From the NCBI GenBank assembly GCA_013141175.1, contig JABFRN010000001.1, positions 3,802,001 to 3,866,000 on the forward strand: a stretch of DNA of 64,000 nucleotides. The letters run 5' to 3'. Below the pieces are notes generated by a model. The model saw nothing but the letters and a program-made list of their open reading frames with translations. It did no database searches and was not told where the DNA came from. The DNA comes from Lysobacter sp. GTDB lineage: Bacteria > Pseudomonadota > Gammaproteobacteria > Xanthomonadales > Xanthomonadaceae. Position 1 is the first letter of the stretch. Every line of letters starts with the position of its first letter. Made by a program: the position numbers and the translations under genes. Positions 43,201 through 49,538 of this stretch are shown here, piece after piece.

Positions 43201-44812
43201 GGTCGAAAACGACATCGTCCGTGGCGAGATTCTGCGGATTGAACCCGGCCTCCAGCAATGCTTGGGAGCGTGCATTGCCTTCGATGAGTGCAGCCGTGGA
43301 CGCTCGGGCGGGCGTTGTCGTCGCAGCGTGCTGCGCAACAGCCGGTCCAGCCGATGCCGTTCCTGCGCTCGAATCATCCATCGGCGCATCATCGACCTGG
43401 GACGCCGACGGATCGGCGATCATCATGATGATGTCGATGACATTGTCCGCCTTGCCCGCATCCGCGGCGCGGCACAGGAAGATGTTCTTGTTCTCCGGAC
43501 GGAACTTGTTCTTGAACTGCAGATTGCCGGCATCGTTGAAAATGTTCTGCTGGCGCAATTCGTCGAGGATCTTCTCGACTTCGGGATCGGCGGTCGGCGA
43601 ATCGCCGAGCTTGACCCCATACGTACCGCCGAGGCTGAAGAGACCGCAGCCTTCGGCGATCAGCGTTTCGATGATGTTGACGATGGCGAATTCCAGGCCG
43701 CCGAGCGGCATGTCCGCCCCGTAGAATTCCAGATCCATCAGATAGCCGCTGCCACCGGCCGCCACCGGCGATATCAGAATCACGTTCTGCATCGCATCGT
43801 CGACATACGTCAGGAATATCCGGTGTTCGCGATCGAGCGTGCCGGCGAGGATCTCGGCTTTGACGATATGGATCAGCGGATTCACCATGGTGCGCGAGCC
43901 GCACCATTGATCGATGATCGCCGCGATGTTTTCCGCTTTCCGTGGGTCGCTGCCGCAGATGTATTCCTCGGTGCGGCAGGCGCCGGCCTTGGAGAATTTC
44001 GAGACCTGGTAGCGCAGCCGCCGCATCGCCTGTCCTTCAAGCGTGAAGGACGGCAGATCGACGACGCGCTGCATCACGCCGAAGGGCGTCGCCGTGAACG
44101 TCTTGTCGCCGATCGCAGGCAAGGGCTGTTCCGCGAACAGGTTGAATTGCAGGTCGTTCCGGGCGCAGTAACGGAAAAGCTGTCCGGCGAGCGGCAGGAA
44201 GTCGTCCTCCGGCCCGGTGTAACCGTAGGCGAGCAGGATGCCCTTGCCCTTGCCGCAGTTGAAAAAGCCGCGCTTCTCGTCGCCGAAAAACAGCAACGGC
44301 GCGATCATCAGGGTGCCGCGCGATACCGACGACTCGTTCTTGTACTGGTGGAAGATCTCCTCGCGGCGCTGGCGAAGCGCCGGGTATCTGTCCAGATGCC
44401 TGTGCGCGACCAGCGCCGGAGTCGCTTCGGGCGGCGCGATCGTCGGCACGGCCTGCGGCTGCGGAACCGCTGCGACCGCGGCCGGAATACCGGACGGCTC
44501 GGCTCTCGCGCCCTGCGACGCGGGCGCGCCCGCAGGATCGCCCCCGAACTTCTGCATCAACACATCCAGGTGCTTCTTGACGAAATACTGCGCGAGATCG
44601 CGGACATTGAAGTTCTCGAACAGCAGGGTTTTCGGCAATGTGCCGAAGTCCTGTTCGAGCCGCTTCAGTATCTTCAGCACATGAAACGAATTGACGCCCA
44701 TTTCGCCGAACGGTGTCTGCGCATCGAACATGACTTCCGTGTCCGCTGCTCCACTGATCAGCGACTTCAGGTAGTTCTCAGTCAGCTCTTGCAAAATTTC
44801 GTGGTCCATCAC
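34235..44812 (-). CDS. PKS-C: trans-AT PKS with DUF2156 and PLP-lyase domains
   Basis: A 3,525-residue PKS. Order: ACP (1-90, Ser42 in GVNSF); DUF2156/GNAT-like (~135-470); PLP beta-eliminating-lyase-like (~515-910, Lys743); KS (~984-1415, Cys1151/His1286/His1326); DH (~1605-1885, His1631, Asp1803); KR (~1890-2420, GGAGGLG, Tyr2299); ACP (Ser2464); KS (~2575-3010, Cys2747/His2881/His2928); degenerate DH-like region (~3188-3480). The first DH has Asp instead of Gly in HxxxGxxxxP (HLVSDIPTLPG). The last DH-like region lacks the histidine and the second motif. The N-terminal ACP follows a PKS (PKS-B) that ends in a KS, and the C-terminal KS-DH is followed by a PKS starting with ACP, so both ends are split modules. 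Confidence 0.95.
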   Translation of the reverse strand: MMDHEILQELTENYLKSLISGAADTEVMFDAQTPFGEMGVNSFHVLKILKRLEQDFGTLPKTLLFENFNVRDLAQYFVKKHLDVLMQKFGGDPAGAPASQGARAEPSGIPAAVAAVPQPQAVPTIAPPEATPALVAHRHLDRYPALRQRREEIFHQYKNESSVSRGTLMIAPLLFFGDEKRGFFNCGKGKGILLAYGYTGPEDDFLPLAGQLFRYCARNDLQFNLFAEQPLPAIGDKTFTATPFGVMQRVVDLPSFTLEGQAMRRLRYQVSKFSKAGACRTEEYICGSDPRKAENIAAIIDQWCGSRTMVNPLIHIVKAEILAGTLDREHRIFLTYVDDAMQNVILISPVAAGGSGYLMDLEFYGADMPLGGLEFAIVNIIETLIAEGCGLFSLGGTYGVKLGDSPTADPEVEKILDELRQQNIFNDAGNLQFKNKFRPENKNIFLCRAADAGKADNVIDIIMMIADPSASQVDDAPMDDSSAGTASAGPAVAQHAATTTPARASTAALIEGNARSQALLEAGFNPQNLATDDVVFDLKTDSWAQLRMPAIDKQMSSLFAQLQRPIDVNASLRQVFPFEHFTLTQSGRAAEDIFCQAWEKKGRVPQNLLFPSTIFHQIDKGFAPQEMPTAAVFDLHSDEPYKGNLDMSALQAEVDRHAAEIAYVCIELTDNAAGGGAVSLPHLKQVKALLQQHRIPLVLDGTRVLENALLIIDNDPEWRDATLWQVATELLSQADAVVTSLAKDFCVNKGGMIATNDPALHERLQALQQREGKALDVIDKKCVALSLQNRKFIETQVRRRVDAVQSLRQSLIEGNVPVVRPARGHCLLIDVKQLPEFQGLASPVASFVAWLYLATGIRAGAHSVGMQQNSSLNQLVRLAIPVGLRSEDVEALRGSLIEAFANRVDIPDLCPIDSANDRIGDLGAKFRLDRYLFPSASAQPTAATRASADREPPREAKAAAVNTVANGGGGLARSGANRDLDRGTEIAIVGMAARFPKARNTEELWENLLQGRDCISEIPDSRYQRRRQRDVLGRYRGGFIDEIDRFDSLFFNISPREAETIDPQERLFLEVTWEALEDAGYYPEAFQSEDQGARHIGVFVGAVWTMYQMVGAEERLAGNKVIANSFMWSIANRVSYSMNFTGPSIAVDTACSASLTAIHLACDSIQLGECAAAIVGGVNLDVHQCKQEITVAGGLLSDDGFCRAFGRGASGYVPGEGVGALLLKPLSHAQRDNDNIYAVVKSTAISHGGRNSGYAVPNSKAQCDVVTSALNKAGIDARSIGYIEAHGTGTELGDPIEIAGLNQAFERDSVALQSCAIGSIKTNIGHLEAAAGIAGVCKVLLQMRHRQLVPSLHSQQINEFIDFAHSPFVVQQSVEPWQPKQVDGVRQPLRAGISSFGAGGSNAHVILEARDDAAATVAARPVQGGLRIFPLSARNEEQLRQVAVRLKSFIEKHRDSESAPHFDDIAFTLQVGRKSFDHRVAILADSMDQLLNKLQNFLGNTRDDHIVSGHMRNADGITKMLSRKEKEAFIDLLAQSRDPLKLAQLWIDGLVSDWHGMQATAGARRISLPTYPFADKRHWLESADMGELTSALAGRTAGHALHPLIDSNESTFERQLFRKLFTDQEFFIYDHLVSDIPTLPGVAYLDFARKAGEIAAGRKVQKIKNIIWVSPLTVQNAVPNEVFIELKPAGDAVFFEVFSEREGSRKQLYCQGKLHYASAQDGLAEDEYIDIEAIRGRCDKVLDGERAYPSFKTLGLDLGPTFQALQEVYRNPNVGFEVLGALKIPTLSGMRFEEFVLHPSLVDSSFQAAMGARLADAGGEMFVPYSLGEVEILHPLTPVCYSYITEAKEEKKTSSNLSKMNVLIVDEHGKVLVKVRDSVGVPLLDVHEKPGQSGPAKAPAAESTDVFSTLYFGTYWHVSTLTATAAGSAPQTVVLFAPDAASSDAYSAQLTARGDDKTVLVSVFPGDGFKQLGDRSYSVNAGEREDFVRLLTSLQGTCQTPLQVCFAWSALPVIADRGEPVVDLTVQALDRGVYAFLHLCQAIVGQKAENDVRLNYLYFSTPDESQPHNDAIQGFATILRAESPKLSCKIIEFLQPEPAFDAGVVAALANEFMHETKALGVRYHDGRRYLRRIESCPAPPAAVADVPIKHRGAYLITGGAGGLGLIFAEYLAKQFQARLILTGRSALKSDTEAALEALRQAGAEVLYVQADVAKREDIDNLVLTCKQRYGALNGIIHSAGVLRDSYIRNKTRDEMQAVFAPKILGTLLLDEATRNEPLDFFAMFSSLAALAGNAGQSDYSFANHFMDAFAAHRNAYADRGLRQGKALSVNWSIWAEGGMRLDEQTALFFERNLGIKPLEREVGIQALMLGLHGDLPHLAVVQGVKEKVERAWGIGAVDVEKPVDATPAAATSTSTAVAATAAVEGDDLALVAQNALSLIVMDFLKLDADDVDLDTILLDLGFDSIGLTSFSNVVNEKYGLDITPVLFFEYPNIREIAKYLAREHRDEIERVHGQSAASATAGPSAAPASGAAPIALEAPLAFKKKWSPDDAPETAGAPVARSGGSFSPGRRFIERPIAIVGMSGVMPQADNVDEFWEKLRNAENNMVTLVPADRWDWEECYGDPMVEKNKTLSKWGGFMREVDKFDPLFWGISPREAEMMDPQQRIFLETVWGAVEDSGHKVSDLAGTKTGLFVGAATRDYIDLMAMKQADLDGYSASGTSHAILVNRISFLLDLHGPSAPLDTACSSSLVALHRAIESIHTGSCEMAIVGGVQVMLTAAGHISFGAAGMLASDGKCKTFDSRANGYVRGEGSGAIFIKPLDKAMADGDHIYALIKSTAENHGGKATMLTAPNPNAQADLLVEAYEKAEIDPRSVGFLECHGTGTSLGDPIEFQAMKKAFSDLYRKHQLPVPTKPHIGLTSAKTNIGHLETAAGIAGILKVLLSIKHKQIPALLHFEKLNPYINLDNTPFYPVEKTKPWDVILDDNGTPYPRRAGISSFGFGGANVHIVLEEYPDTDATLRQSPKGPYLILVSAKHEDRLRANAERLLAHLDKEERINLADVAYTLQIGRDVMPERMGLIVDSKDELIDRLRAYVGGDAAGANVKLASVRRKADIGTTDAGTMKQWLRDRDLSSLLDVWLKGQEPDWKSMHAGQDVRRCSLPTYAFARERYWFNTSAQKQNAAAGTQATVHALLHRNVSVFGQQSFVSDLSGLEKPMRDAFVPSPAGLPELLSVEMARLAIQESLARESGPTRMELRSLNWEQDVPLSEGGRIKVNVYPLAGKAVDFEILSAGAGMDAQASELLVCEGTASYDTGEEPNRIDLFQLKKQFRDEGRDSTAFHDALARSGWTRERLPRGIEACHLGDSQQLLEFQLPARAGDADSTVRDELDSASLLSLAHLSCLSLMTDAFTTSSAATIVSLDRVQFFPGAGRKGSIWVRMARGAGGKDERLAMDVDIIDPDGRVMIRIKGLRFDCPAYADIQRMRNEEFEGLLGSIYESTGTFTTNEASQRSASFEFRDMLDEIY
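42080..44812 (-). other. ACP - DUF2156/GNAT-like - PLP-lyase domain block of PKS-C
   Basis: Residues 1-910 of PKS-C. The DUF2156 part shows the lysyl-phosphatidylglycerol-synthase-like pattern: FFGDEKRGFF, ILLAYGYTGPEDD, then LEFYGADMPLGGLEF and EGCGLFSLGG. The PLP part follows the tryptophanase/tyrosine phenol-lyase plan: LTQSGRAAEDIF, LFPSTIFHQIDKG, ELTDNAAGGGAVS, LDGTRVLENAL and the probable PLP lysine in SLAKDFCVNKGG (Lys743). The order ACP-DUF-PLP lyase matches the layout known for the sulfur-inserting module of leinamycin PKS LnmJ. Confidence 0.8.
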
Positions 44813-44947
44813 CGTTCGTCTCTTCTAATTCAAGGTTATGCAGAATGGGAAATCAGGCGGATCAGCGACAGCGCAAGCGGCAGGCCGTCCTGCGGATGGC
44901 GCGAGGATGAATTCCAGCATGGGTCGCGTCGAGATACGGAAAAGCGC

Positions 44948-45373
44948 TCATGAGTATTCCCGTATATCGGTTTCGATCTTGACGATGGTGCCCTGGGCGA
45001 CAGCGACCAGCATCGACTCCTGGCCGCGCACGACGTACACCTTGCATTCGCATACCGCCTGCCGCAGCGCGAACGACAGCACCGTGGATTTCGCGACGAG
45101 CAGATCGCCGATGCTCGGCATCACGTAGTTGATCTTGAATTCCGAGGTGACGCAGTGGCCGAGCACGGTCGCGCCGGCGAAGGTCAGGCAATTGTCGGCG
45201 AGGTAACTCACGACGCCGCCATGCACATAGCCATAGCTCTGTTTGAAATCCTCGCGGATCCGCAGCGCCAGCTCGGCATAACCCTGGGACAGGTCGCACA
45301 ATTCGGTACCCAGCAACCGACTGAACGGCTGCGATACCAGCACTTGCTGTCCTTTTTCGAAAAAATCGCTCAC
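44948..45373 (-). CDS. PaaI-type hotdog thioesterase
   Basis: A 141-residue single-hotdog acyl-thioesterase of the PaaI/YbgC-like superfamily. The active-site helix YVHGGVVSYLADN holds the conserved His-Gly-Gly and an acidic residue, followed by FKINYVMP and KSTVLSFALRQAVCECKVYV strands. It sits between PKS-C (135-base gap) and the acyl-hydrolase-like AT, on the same strand. Such enzymes in polyketide clusters clear stalled acyl chains from carriers or hydrolyse CoA esters. The 135 bases after its stop contain only very short frames I do not consider genes. Confidence 0.88.
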   Translation of the reverse strand: MSDFFEKGQQVLVSQPFSRLLGTELCDLSQGYAELALRIREDFKQSYGYVHGGVVSYLADNCLTFAGATVLGHCVTSEFKINYVMPSIGDLLVAKSTVLSFALRQAVCECKVYVVRGQESMLVAVAQGTIVKIETDIREYS

Positions 45374-45391
45374 TGTCCATTTCCCGCCAGG

Positions 45392-46378
45392 TTATGCGCT
45401 GCGCACATCGGTCAAGCCTCCGCAGCGCAGGGCATTGCCGAAAGTCCGGTTGTCCCTGCCGAATGGGTTGACCACGTCGCTGAACACGGAAGCCGTCTGC
45501 GCAGGCAGCAGATATTTCACGAACGTAGCCAGCGTGCCGCTGGGGCCAACATCGAGAAAACAGCAATCCCCCTGGCGCAACAGCGACTGCACGGTCGTAT
45601 CGAAAGCGATCGGGTGACGGGACAGCGACCAGAAATGCCGAGGCCAAAGGCCGGTGTCGAATCGCGAATCCCTCGTCGAGCCGTCGAAACTGGAGATGCA
45701 CGGCACCTGGAGCGGCTGGAAATCGATGCCCTGGGCCAGTTCGAGCATCCTGCCTTCGATCGGTTGCACCATTTCGGTATGGAATCCGAAATTGACCGCC
45801 AGCAACTGATGGACGACATTGTCGTCCAGCATGGCCTCGCGCAAGGACTGGATCGCGGGCACCGACCCCGTGACGACGACATGGCGGTCGAAATTGCGCG
45901 CGGTAAGCCAGCAGCCATCGAACAGGTGGGCATAGCGGGTTTCGACGGACGGCACGTCGAGAACCGCGAGCATTCTCGCCGGCGGGCATTCCGCCTCGAT
46001 CAGTTTCGCGTAATCGACGATGAACCGTATGCCCTGCTCCAGGGTCAACGCGCCGCCGACCACCGCCGCGCTGAACTCGCCAAGGCTGTAACCGAGCAGA
46101 TAGTCGGGCTTGACGCCCGCCTCGATCAGTACGCGCGCAAGGCTGAATTCGAAGCACAACAGCGCAGGATTGGTATACAGCAGGCGATCGAAGGGCTTGC
46201 TCTTGTCGCCGTCGCCGTACAGGACGTCGCACAGCGAGCGTCCGATCATCGGCTGTGCGATTTCGTCGCAGTGATCCATCCACATCCGGAATCGCGGGTG
46301 GCTGTGATACAGCTCCCGGCCCATTTGATAGTACTGGGAGCTTTGTCCGGAGAACATGAATACGACAGGGAGGCGCAT
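45392..46378 (-). CDS. Free-standing AT-like acyl hydrolase (proofreading type)
   Basis: A 328-residue member of the malonyl-CoA:ACP transacylase superfamily. The nucleophile is Ser98 in GYSLGE, and the N-terminus FMFSGQSSQYYQMGREL is characteristic of the acyl-hydrolase clade of trans-AT clusters (PedC-like). The position that reads GAFHS in malonyl ATs is NFGFHTE here, also pointing away from malonyl transfer. ATG 46378 is chosen because homologues start just before the FMFSGQ motif; the longer frame to 46450 overlaps the upstream AT gene. It follows that gene by seven bases. Probable role: hydrolysing stalled acyl units from carrier proteins. Confidence 0.88.
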   Translation of the reverse strand: MRLPVVFMFSGQSSQYYQMGRELYHSHPRFRMWMDHCDEIAQPMIGRSLCDVLYGDGDKSKPFDRLLYTNPALLCFEFSLARVLIEAGVKPDYLLGYSLGEFSAAVVGGALTLEQGIRFIVDYAKLIEAECPPARMLAVLDVPSVETRYAHLFDGCWLTARNFDRHVVVTGSVPAIQSLREAMLDDNVVHQLLAVNFGFHTEMVQPIEGRMLELAQGIDFQPLQVPCISSFDGSTRDSRFDTGLWPRHFWSLSRHPIAFDTTVQSLLRQGDCCFLDVGPSGTLATFVKYLLPAQTASVFSDVVNPFGRDNRTFGNALRCGGLTDVRSA

Positions 46379-46385
46379 GACGATC

Positions 46386-47573
46386 CTATGCCGCCGCGAT
46401 TTCGTCGAGATCGAAATAGCCGTTGTAGCCTTCCATATAGACGGCGGCACGATGACCGAAGAGCTCGACGGCGGACGTGCGGGTGGTCAGTTCGCCGTAA
46501 TCCATCACCAGCGATTTGACCTTGGTACCGACCGGATGGCGTTTGTTCCACGCCGATACCTTCTGCTCCGCCAGAGCGAAACGATTATCGGACGGCGCGG
46601 CAGCGCCGGCTTCCGTACGCGCATCCGTCCCGGGCGCCGCGACCGCGACCGCAGGCGCGATGCTGGCGACCGCCGGCGGCGTCTCCGTCTTCTGGACGGC
46701 GGGCGCGGCCTTCTCGGCGGCTTTCGCGAGTTGACGCTTGATGTTCGCGATCATTTTCGTCAGGACATCGCCATGCCCCAGTTCCAGGAATTCCATCTGG
46801 TCGGAGATCTTGAGCAGGGATTGAATCGTGTCGCTCCACAGCACCGTGCTGCTGATCTGTTTCGACAGATAGTCGACGACGGCGCCTTTCGGGTACGGCT
46901 TCGCCGTCAGGTTGGCCATGACCGGAATCTTCGGGTCGGCGAACTTGCGCTTCTTGAGGAAACTCTCGAACTTGCTCTGCGCGGGTTTCATCAGCCTTGA
47001 ATGGAACGCGCCACTGGTGTTCAGCGGCACGAACATGACGTTGTCGAACTGGAAAATGTTCTGGCTCGCCGCGATCTCATCGGCCGGTCCGGAAATGACG
47101 ATCTGCAGCGGCGCATTGTAGTTGGCGATATCGACGTTCTTGAATCCGTTTTCCTTCAGCAATGTTTCAACCTGTCCGCGAGTCGCGTTCAGGATCGCCG
47201 CCATCGCGCCGTCGGTCGCCTGGCTCATCAGCTCGCCGCGCTTCTTGACGAGTTTCAACCCGGTTTCGAAATCGAAACATTCGGCGGCGAGCAGCGCATT
47301 GAACTCGCCCAGGCTGTGGCCTGCGACGTAGTCCGGCGTCTCGCCCGCCTGCTGGATCTGCTTGTAGTACGAAAGCGCATTGACGACATACAGCGCCGGT
47401 TGCGTGAACTGGGTATTCTTGAGTTCCTTGTTGGGATCGCTCAGGCACAGTTCCTTGATCGAATAGCCGAGGATCTTGTCGGCCTTGTCGGTCAGCTCCG
47501 GAAACTCATCGAACAGGCTGCCGCCCATGCCGCGCGCCTGCGAGCCTTGCCCGGGGAACATATAGGTTTTCAT
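46386..47573 (-). CDS. Trans-acting malonyl-CoA acyltransferase with C-terminal extension
   Basis: A 395-residue protein whose first ~285 residues form a malonyl-CoA:ACP transacylase: FPGQGSQARGMG at the N-terminus, nucleophile Ser87 in GHSLGE, and GAFHSRLM, the malonyl-specific motif. It would load extender units onto the AT-less modules of PKS-A to PKS-D. A Pro/Ala-rich linker leads to a ~60-residue C-terminal domain (WNKRHPVGTKVKSL through FGHRAAVYMEGYNGYFDL), which I have not assigned to a named family. ATG 47573 has GGAG six bases upstream; ATG 47588 overlaps that signal. Confidence 0.93.
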   Translation of the reverse strand: MKTYMFPGQGSQARGMGGSLFDEFPELTDKADKILGYSIKELCLSDPNKELKNTQFTQPALYVVNALSYYKQIQQAGETPDYVAGHSLGEFNALLAAECFDFETGLKLVKKRGELMSQATDGAMAAILNATRGQVETLLKENGFKNVDIANYNAPLQIVISGPADEIAASQNIFQFDNVMFVPLNTSGAFHSRLMKPAQSKFESFLKKRKFADPKIPVMANLTAKPYPKGAVVDYLSKQISSTVLWSDTIQSLLKISDQMEFLELGHGDVLTKMIANIKRQLAKAAEKAAPAVQKTETPPAVASIAPAVAVAAPGTDARTEAGAAAPSDNRFALAEQKVSAWNKRHPVGTKVKSLVMDYGELTTRTSAVELFGHRAAVYMEGYNGYFDLDEIAAA

Positions 47574-47677
47574 CGAATTCTCCAGCATTGTTGGTGTTTA
47601 CGAGCCTGGCGGCTTCGTCAACGACAGAATGGATGCGCGGGCGTCCCGATGCCCATGGTCATGTCCTCGGCCCGGCT

Positions 47678-47917
47678 TCACAGTTCCGCATGCAGCAGAC
47701 CGGCCAGCTCGCCGATGTTTTCGGCCTTGACGACCTTGATCAGCGGAATCTTCAGCGACAGCGACTCGAGCGTGAGCATGACGATCTCGGAACGATCGAT
47801 GGAATTCGCGCCGAGTTCGCGCAGCGAGTCCGAGAATTGAAACTGACGATCGTCCAGACCCGGAAGCACATCACGGGTATGCCCAACGATGATGTCGAAA
47901 ATCTTTTCCATCTCCAC
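47678..47917 (-). CDS. Free-standing acyl carrier protein of the beta-branching cassette
   Basis: A 79-residue ACP with phosphopantetheine serine Ser39 in ELGANSIDRSEIV, a motif typical of the donor ACPs in HMG-CoA-synthase cassettes (AcpK-like). It would carry acetyl made from malonyl for addition to the beta-keto group of the growing chain. GTG 47917 is preferred because AGGAG lies eight bases upstream; ATG 47911 is two codons later. It is encoded directly after the two ECH genes and the HCS gene of the cassette. Confidence 0.9.
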   Translation of the reverse strand: MEMEKIFDIIVGHTRDVLPGLDDRQFQFSDSLRELGANSIDRSEIVMLTLESLSLKIPLIKVVKAENIGELAGLLHAEL

Positions 47918-48009
47918 AGCAACTTCTCCTGGGTGGCGTGCGTCAAGCGTCTCGTCGCATGATTGCCGACGCAGACGGACCCGCACGCGAAATGCGATTC
48001 AAAAACCAC

Positions 48010-48759
48010 TCATGCGCCGAACAGCGTCGCTATCCTGGATTTCACTTCCGGCTGCGAGAACGTGATGGCATGCATGGCGACTTCCTGCGCGACCATCGCC
48101 GGCAAGGCCTCACGCAATGGCACGGTCAGGTGTTCCTTGAGCGTCACCAGCGACAAGCGTGGTTTTTCGGCCAACGTCCGCGCAAGCTCGAGTGCGTGCG
48201 CCATCACCTTGTCTCGCGGCAATACGGGAAACGGGATGCCGCGGAGCTGCAACTCATCTCCCCGATAGTTGTTCGCCGACAGCATCATCTCGGTCGCGAT
48301 ACCAATCCCCAACTTCTGCGGCAGGATGAATGTCGCGCCCATACCGGGCGTAAACCCATAACGCATGAAGTTTGCAGCGTAAATGCTTTCCCGGCTCAGT
48401 ACAACCATATCGGCGAACATTCCCAGCACGAAACCGCCGCCGATTCCATGTCCCTGCATCGCGGAGATGACGGGCACCGGACAATGCAGCGGAAGGCTGT
48501 ACAGCGCCCGATCCGTGAATGCCCCGCGACCGTCGGAAAGCCCCATCAGCAGCTCCTGGGTGCCGCCGCTGGCGAAATAATTGTCGTACCCGGTCAGGAT
48601 GACGACCTTGCAGTCCGGATTCCCGCCGGCCGCAGCGAAGGCATCCATCAGGCCCTGGGTCAGGCCCTCCGAGAACGTATTCTTGTTGACCCGGTCCTGC
48701 ATTTTGATCTGCAGGATGTGCGGTTCGAGCCAATCCAGTGAGACAGCGCTGTCAGACAT
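48010..48759 (-). CDS. Enoyl-CoA hydratase-like decarboxylase (ECH2, PksI-like)
   Basis: A 249-residue crotonase-fold enzyme matching ECH2/PksI. It decarboxylates the dehydrated HMG-type intermediate on the ACP to leave a methyl-type beta-branch. Markers are YFASGGTQELLMGL, the oxyanion-hole region SAMQGHGIGGGFVLGMFADMV (quoted in part) and NFMRYGFTPGMGAT. The ATG at 48759 overlaps the stop of ECH1 by one base (TAATG). It probably acts on the tandem carriers of PKS-A. Confidence 0.93.
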   Translation of the reverse strand: MSDSAVSLDWLEPHILQIKMQDRVNKNTFSEGLTQGLMDAFAAAGGNPDCKVVILTGYDNYFASGGTQELLMGLSDGRGAFTDRALYSLPLHCPVPVISAMQGHGIGGGFVLGMFADMVVLSRESIYAANFMRYGFTPGMGATFILPQKLGIGIATEMMLSANNYRGDELQLRGIPFPVLPRDKVMAHALELARTLAEKPRLSLVTLKEHLTVPLREALPAMVAQEVAMHAITFSQPEVKSRIATLFGA

Positions 48760-49538
48760 TACGAGGTGCCCTCCCAGGGGAATTCTCCGGTCTTCACGTA
48801 ACGCGAGATGCGCTGCAGATTCTCGATATCGGAAAACACCTCCCGGTTCGCGGCGAGCGCTGCGTGCTCGCAGGTATCGAGTGACCCTTCGATCGAGTGC
48901 ATATAACGCTTGTAGCGCGCGATGCTGGTCTTGTTCAGTCGACGAAGACGGAGCAGATTCCTGCGCAGCAGGTTTTCGCTGTTCTCCTCGTAGGCGTCCA
49001 CGAGGCCCCATTCGTGCGCGTTCTGCACCGTGACCGGCTGTGTCATCAGCGTCATGTAGTTGGCTTTGGCGAATCCGATGCGCCGGATCAGGAAAGGCAG
49101 TACGCACGCGGGCATCAGGCCGAACAGCAGTTCGGACAGGCTGAACACCGCCTTGGTATCGGCGAGGACGATATCGCAGGCGGCCACGAAACCGATGCCG
49201 CCCGCGTTGGCCTTGCCGCGTACGTGCGCGATCGACACGTACGGCCCGCTGGCCAGCCGCCGCCACAATGCGTACATCGGCTGCGGATCCTGCTGCGGCG
49301 GTGCGTCGCCGTCGAAGCTGCGCTGCAGCTCCGCGAAGTCGGCGCCGAAGCAGAATACTTCCGGCAAGCCTTCCACAACCACGATCTTGGCACGCACCTC
49401 GCACAGATCGAGCGCCGCCGTGAATTCCTTGATCAACTGTTCGTTGATCGCGTTGTTCGCGTCCGGCCGGTGGATCTGGAGATGCGCGATCTCGTCGTCG
49501 AAACGGACGCGCAGGGTCGTGAAAGCGGACGGGTCCAT
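48759..49538 (-). CDS. Enoyl-CoA hydratase-like dehydratase (ECH1, PksH-like)
   Basis: A 259-residue crotonase-fold enzyme matching ECH1/PksH, which dehydrates the HMG-type intermediate formed by the HCS enzyme. Visible: LQIHRPDANNAINEQL, EVFCFGADFAEL (first oxyanion-hole strand) and VRGKANAGGIGFVAACDIVLA (in part, second oxyanion element). ATG 49538 overlaps the stop of the HCS gene by one base (TGATG). Gene order HCS-ECH1-ECH2-ACP is the classic cassette arrangement. Confidence 0.92.
   Translation of the reverse strand: MDPSAFTTLRVRFDDEIAHLQIHRPDANNAINEQLIKEFTAALDLCEVRAKIVVVEGLPEVFCFGADFAELQRSFDGDAPPQQDPQPMYALWRRLASGPYVSIAHVRGKANAGGIGFVAACDIVLADTKAVFSLSELLFGLMPACVLPFLIRRIGFAKANYMTLMTQPVTVQNAHEWGLVDAYEENSENLLRRNLLRLRRLNKTSIARYKRYMHSIEGSLDTCEHAALAANREVFSDIENLQRISRYVKTGEFPWEGTS

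Noticed and set aside
42080-44812. Considered the PKS-C N-terminus as the loading module of the whole pathway.
   Set aside because: PKS-A is upstream with elongating modules, and PKS-B ends in a KS needing an ACP, so a mid-chain split module fits better. It remains possible, because GNAT-type starters exist and the true loading module is not visible.
44862-44951. A 29-codon frame after the PaaI thioesterase (starts MSAFPYLDATH), ATGA-overlapping its stop.
   Set aside because: Too short, with an Arg/Cys-rich non-protein-like tail and no good ribosome binding site. Unlike the 59-codon gene at 32434-32613, it does not connect to the next start.
40601-44953. Very long plus-strand open frame of over 1,400 codons opposite PKS-C; similar ones lie opposite jetC (3349-5841), PKS-B (50520-55004) and PKS-A (54893-58222).
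   Set aside because: They are antisense to proteins with clear catalytic motifs, their translations are Arg/Gln/His-rich without any family pattern, and such frames arise from the high G+C at third codon positions.
45392-46378. Considered the second AT-type protein as another extender-loading acyltransferase.
   Set aside because: The FMFSGQSSQYYQMGREL start and the loss of the GAFH motif match the acyl-hydrolase clade better.
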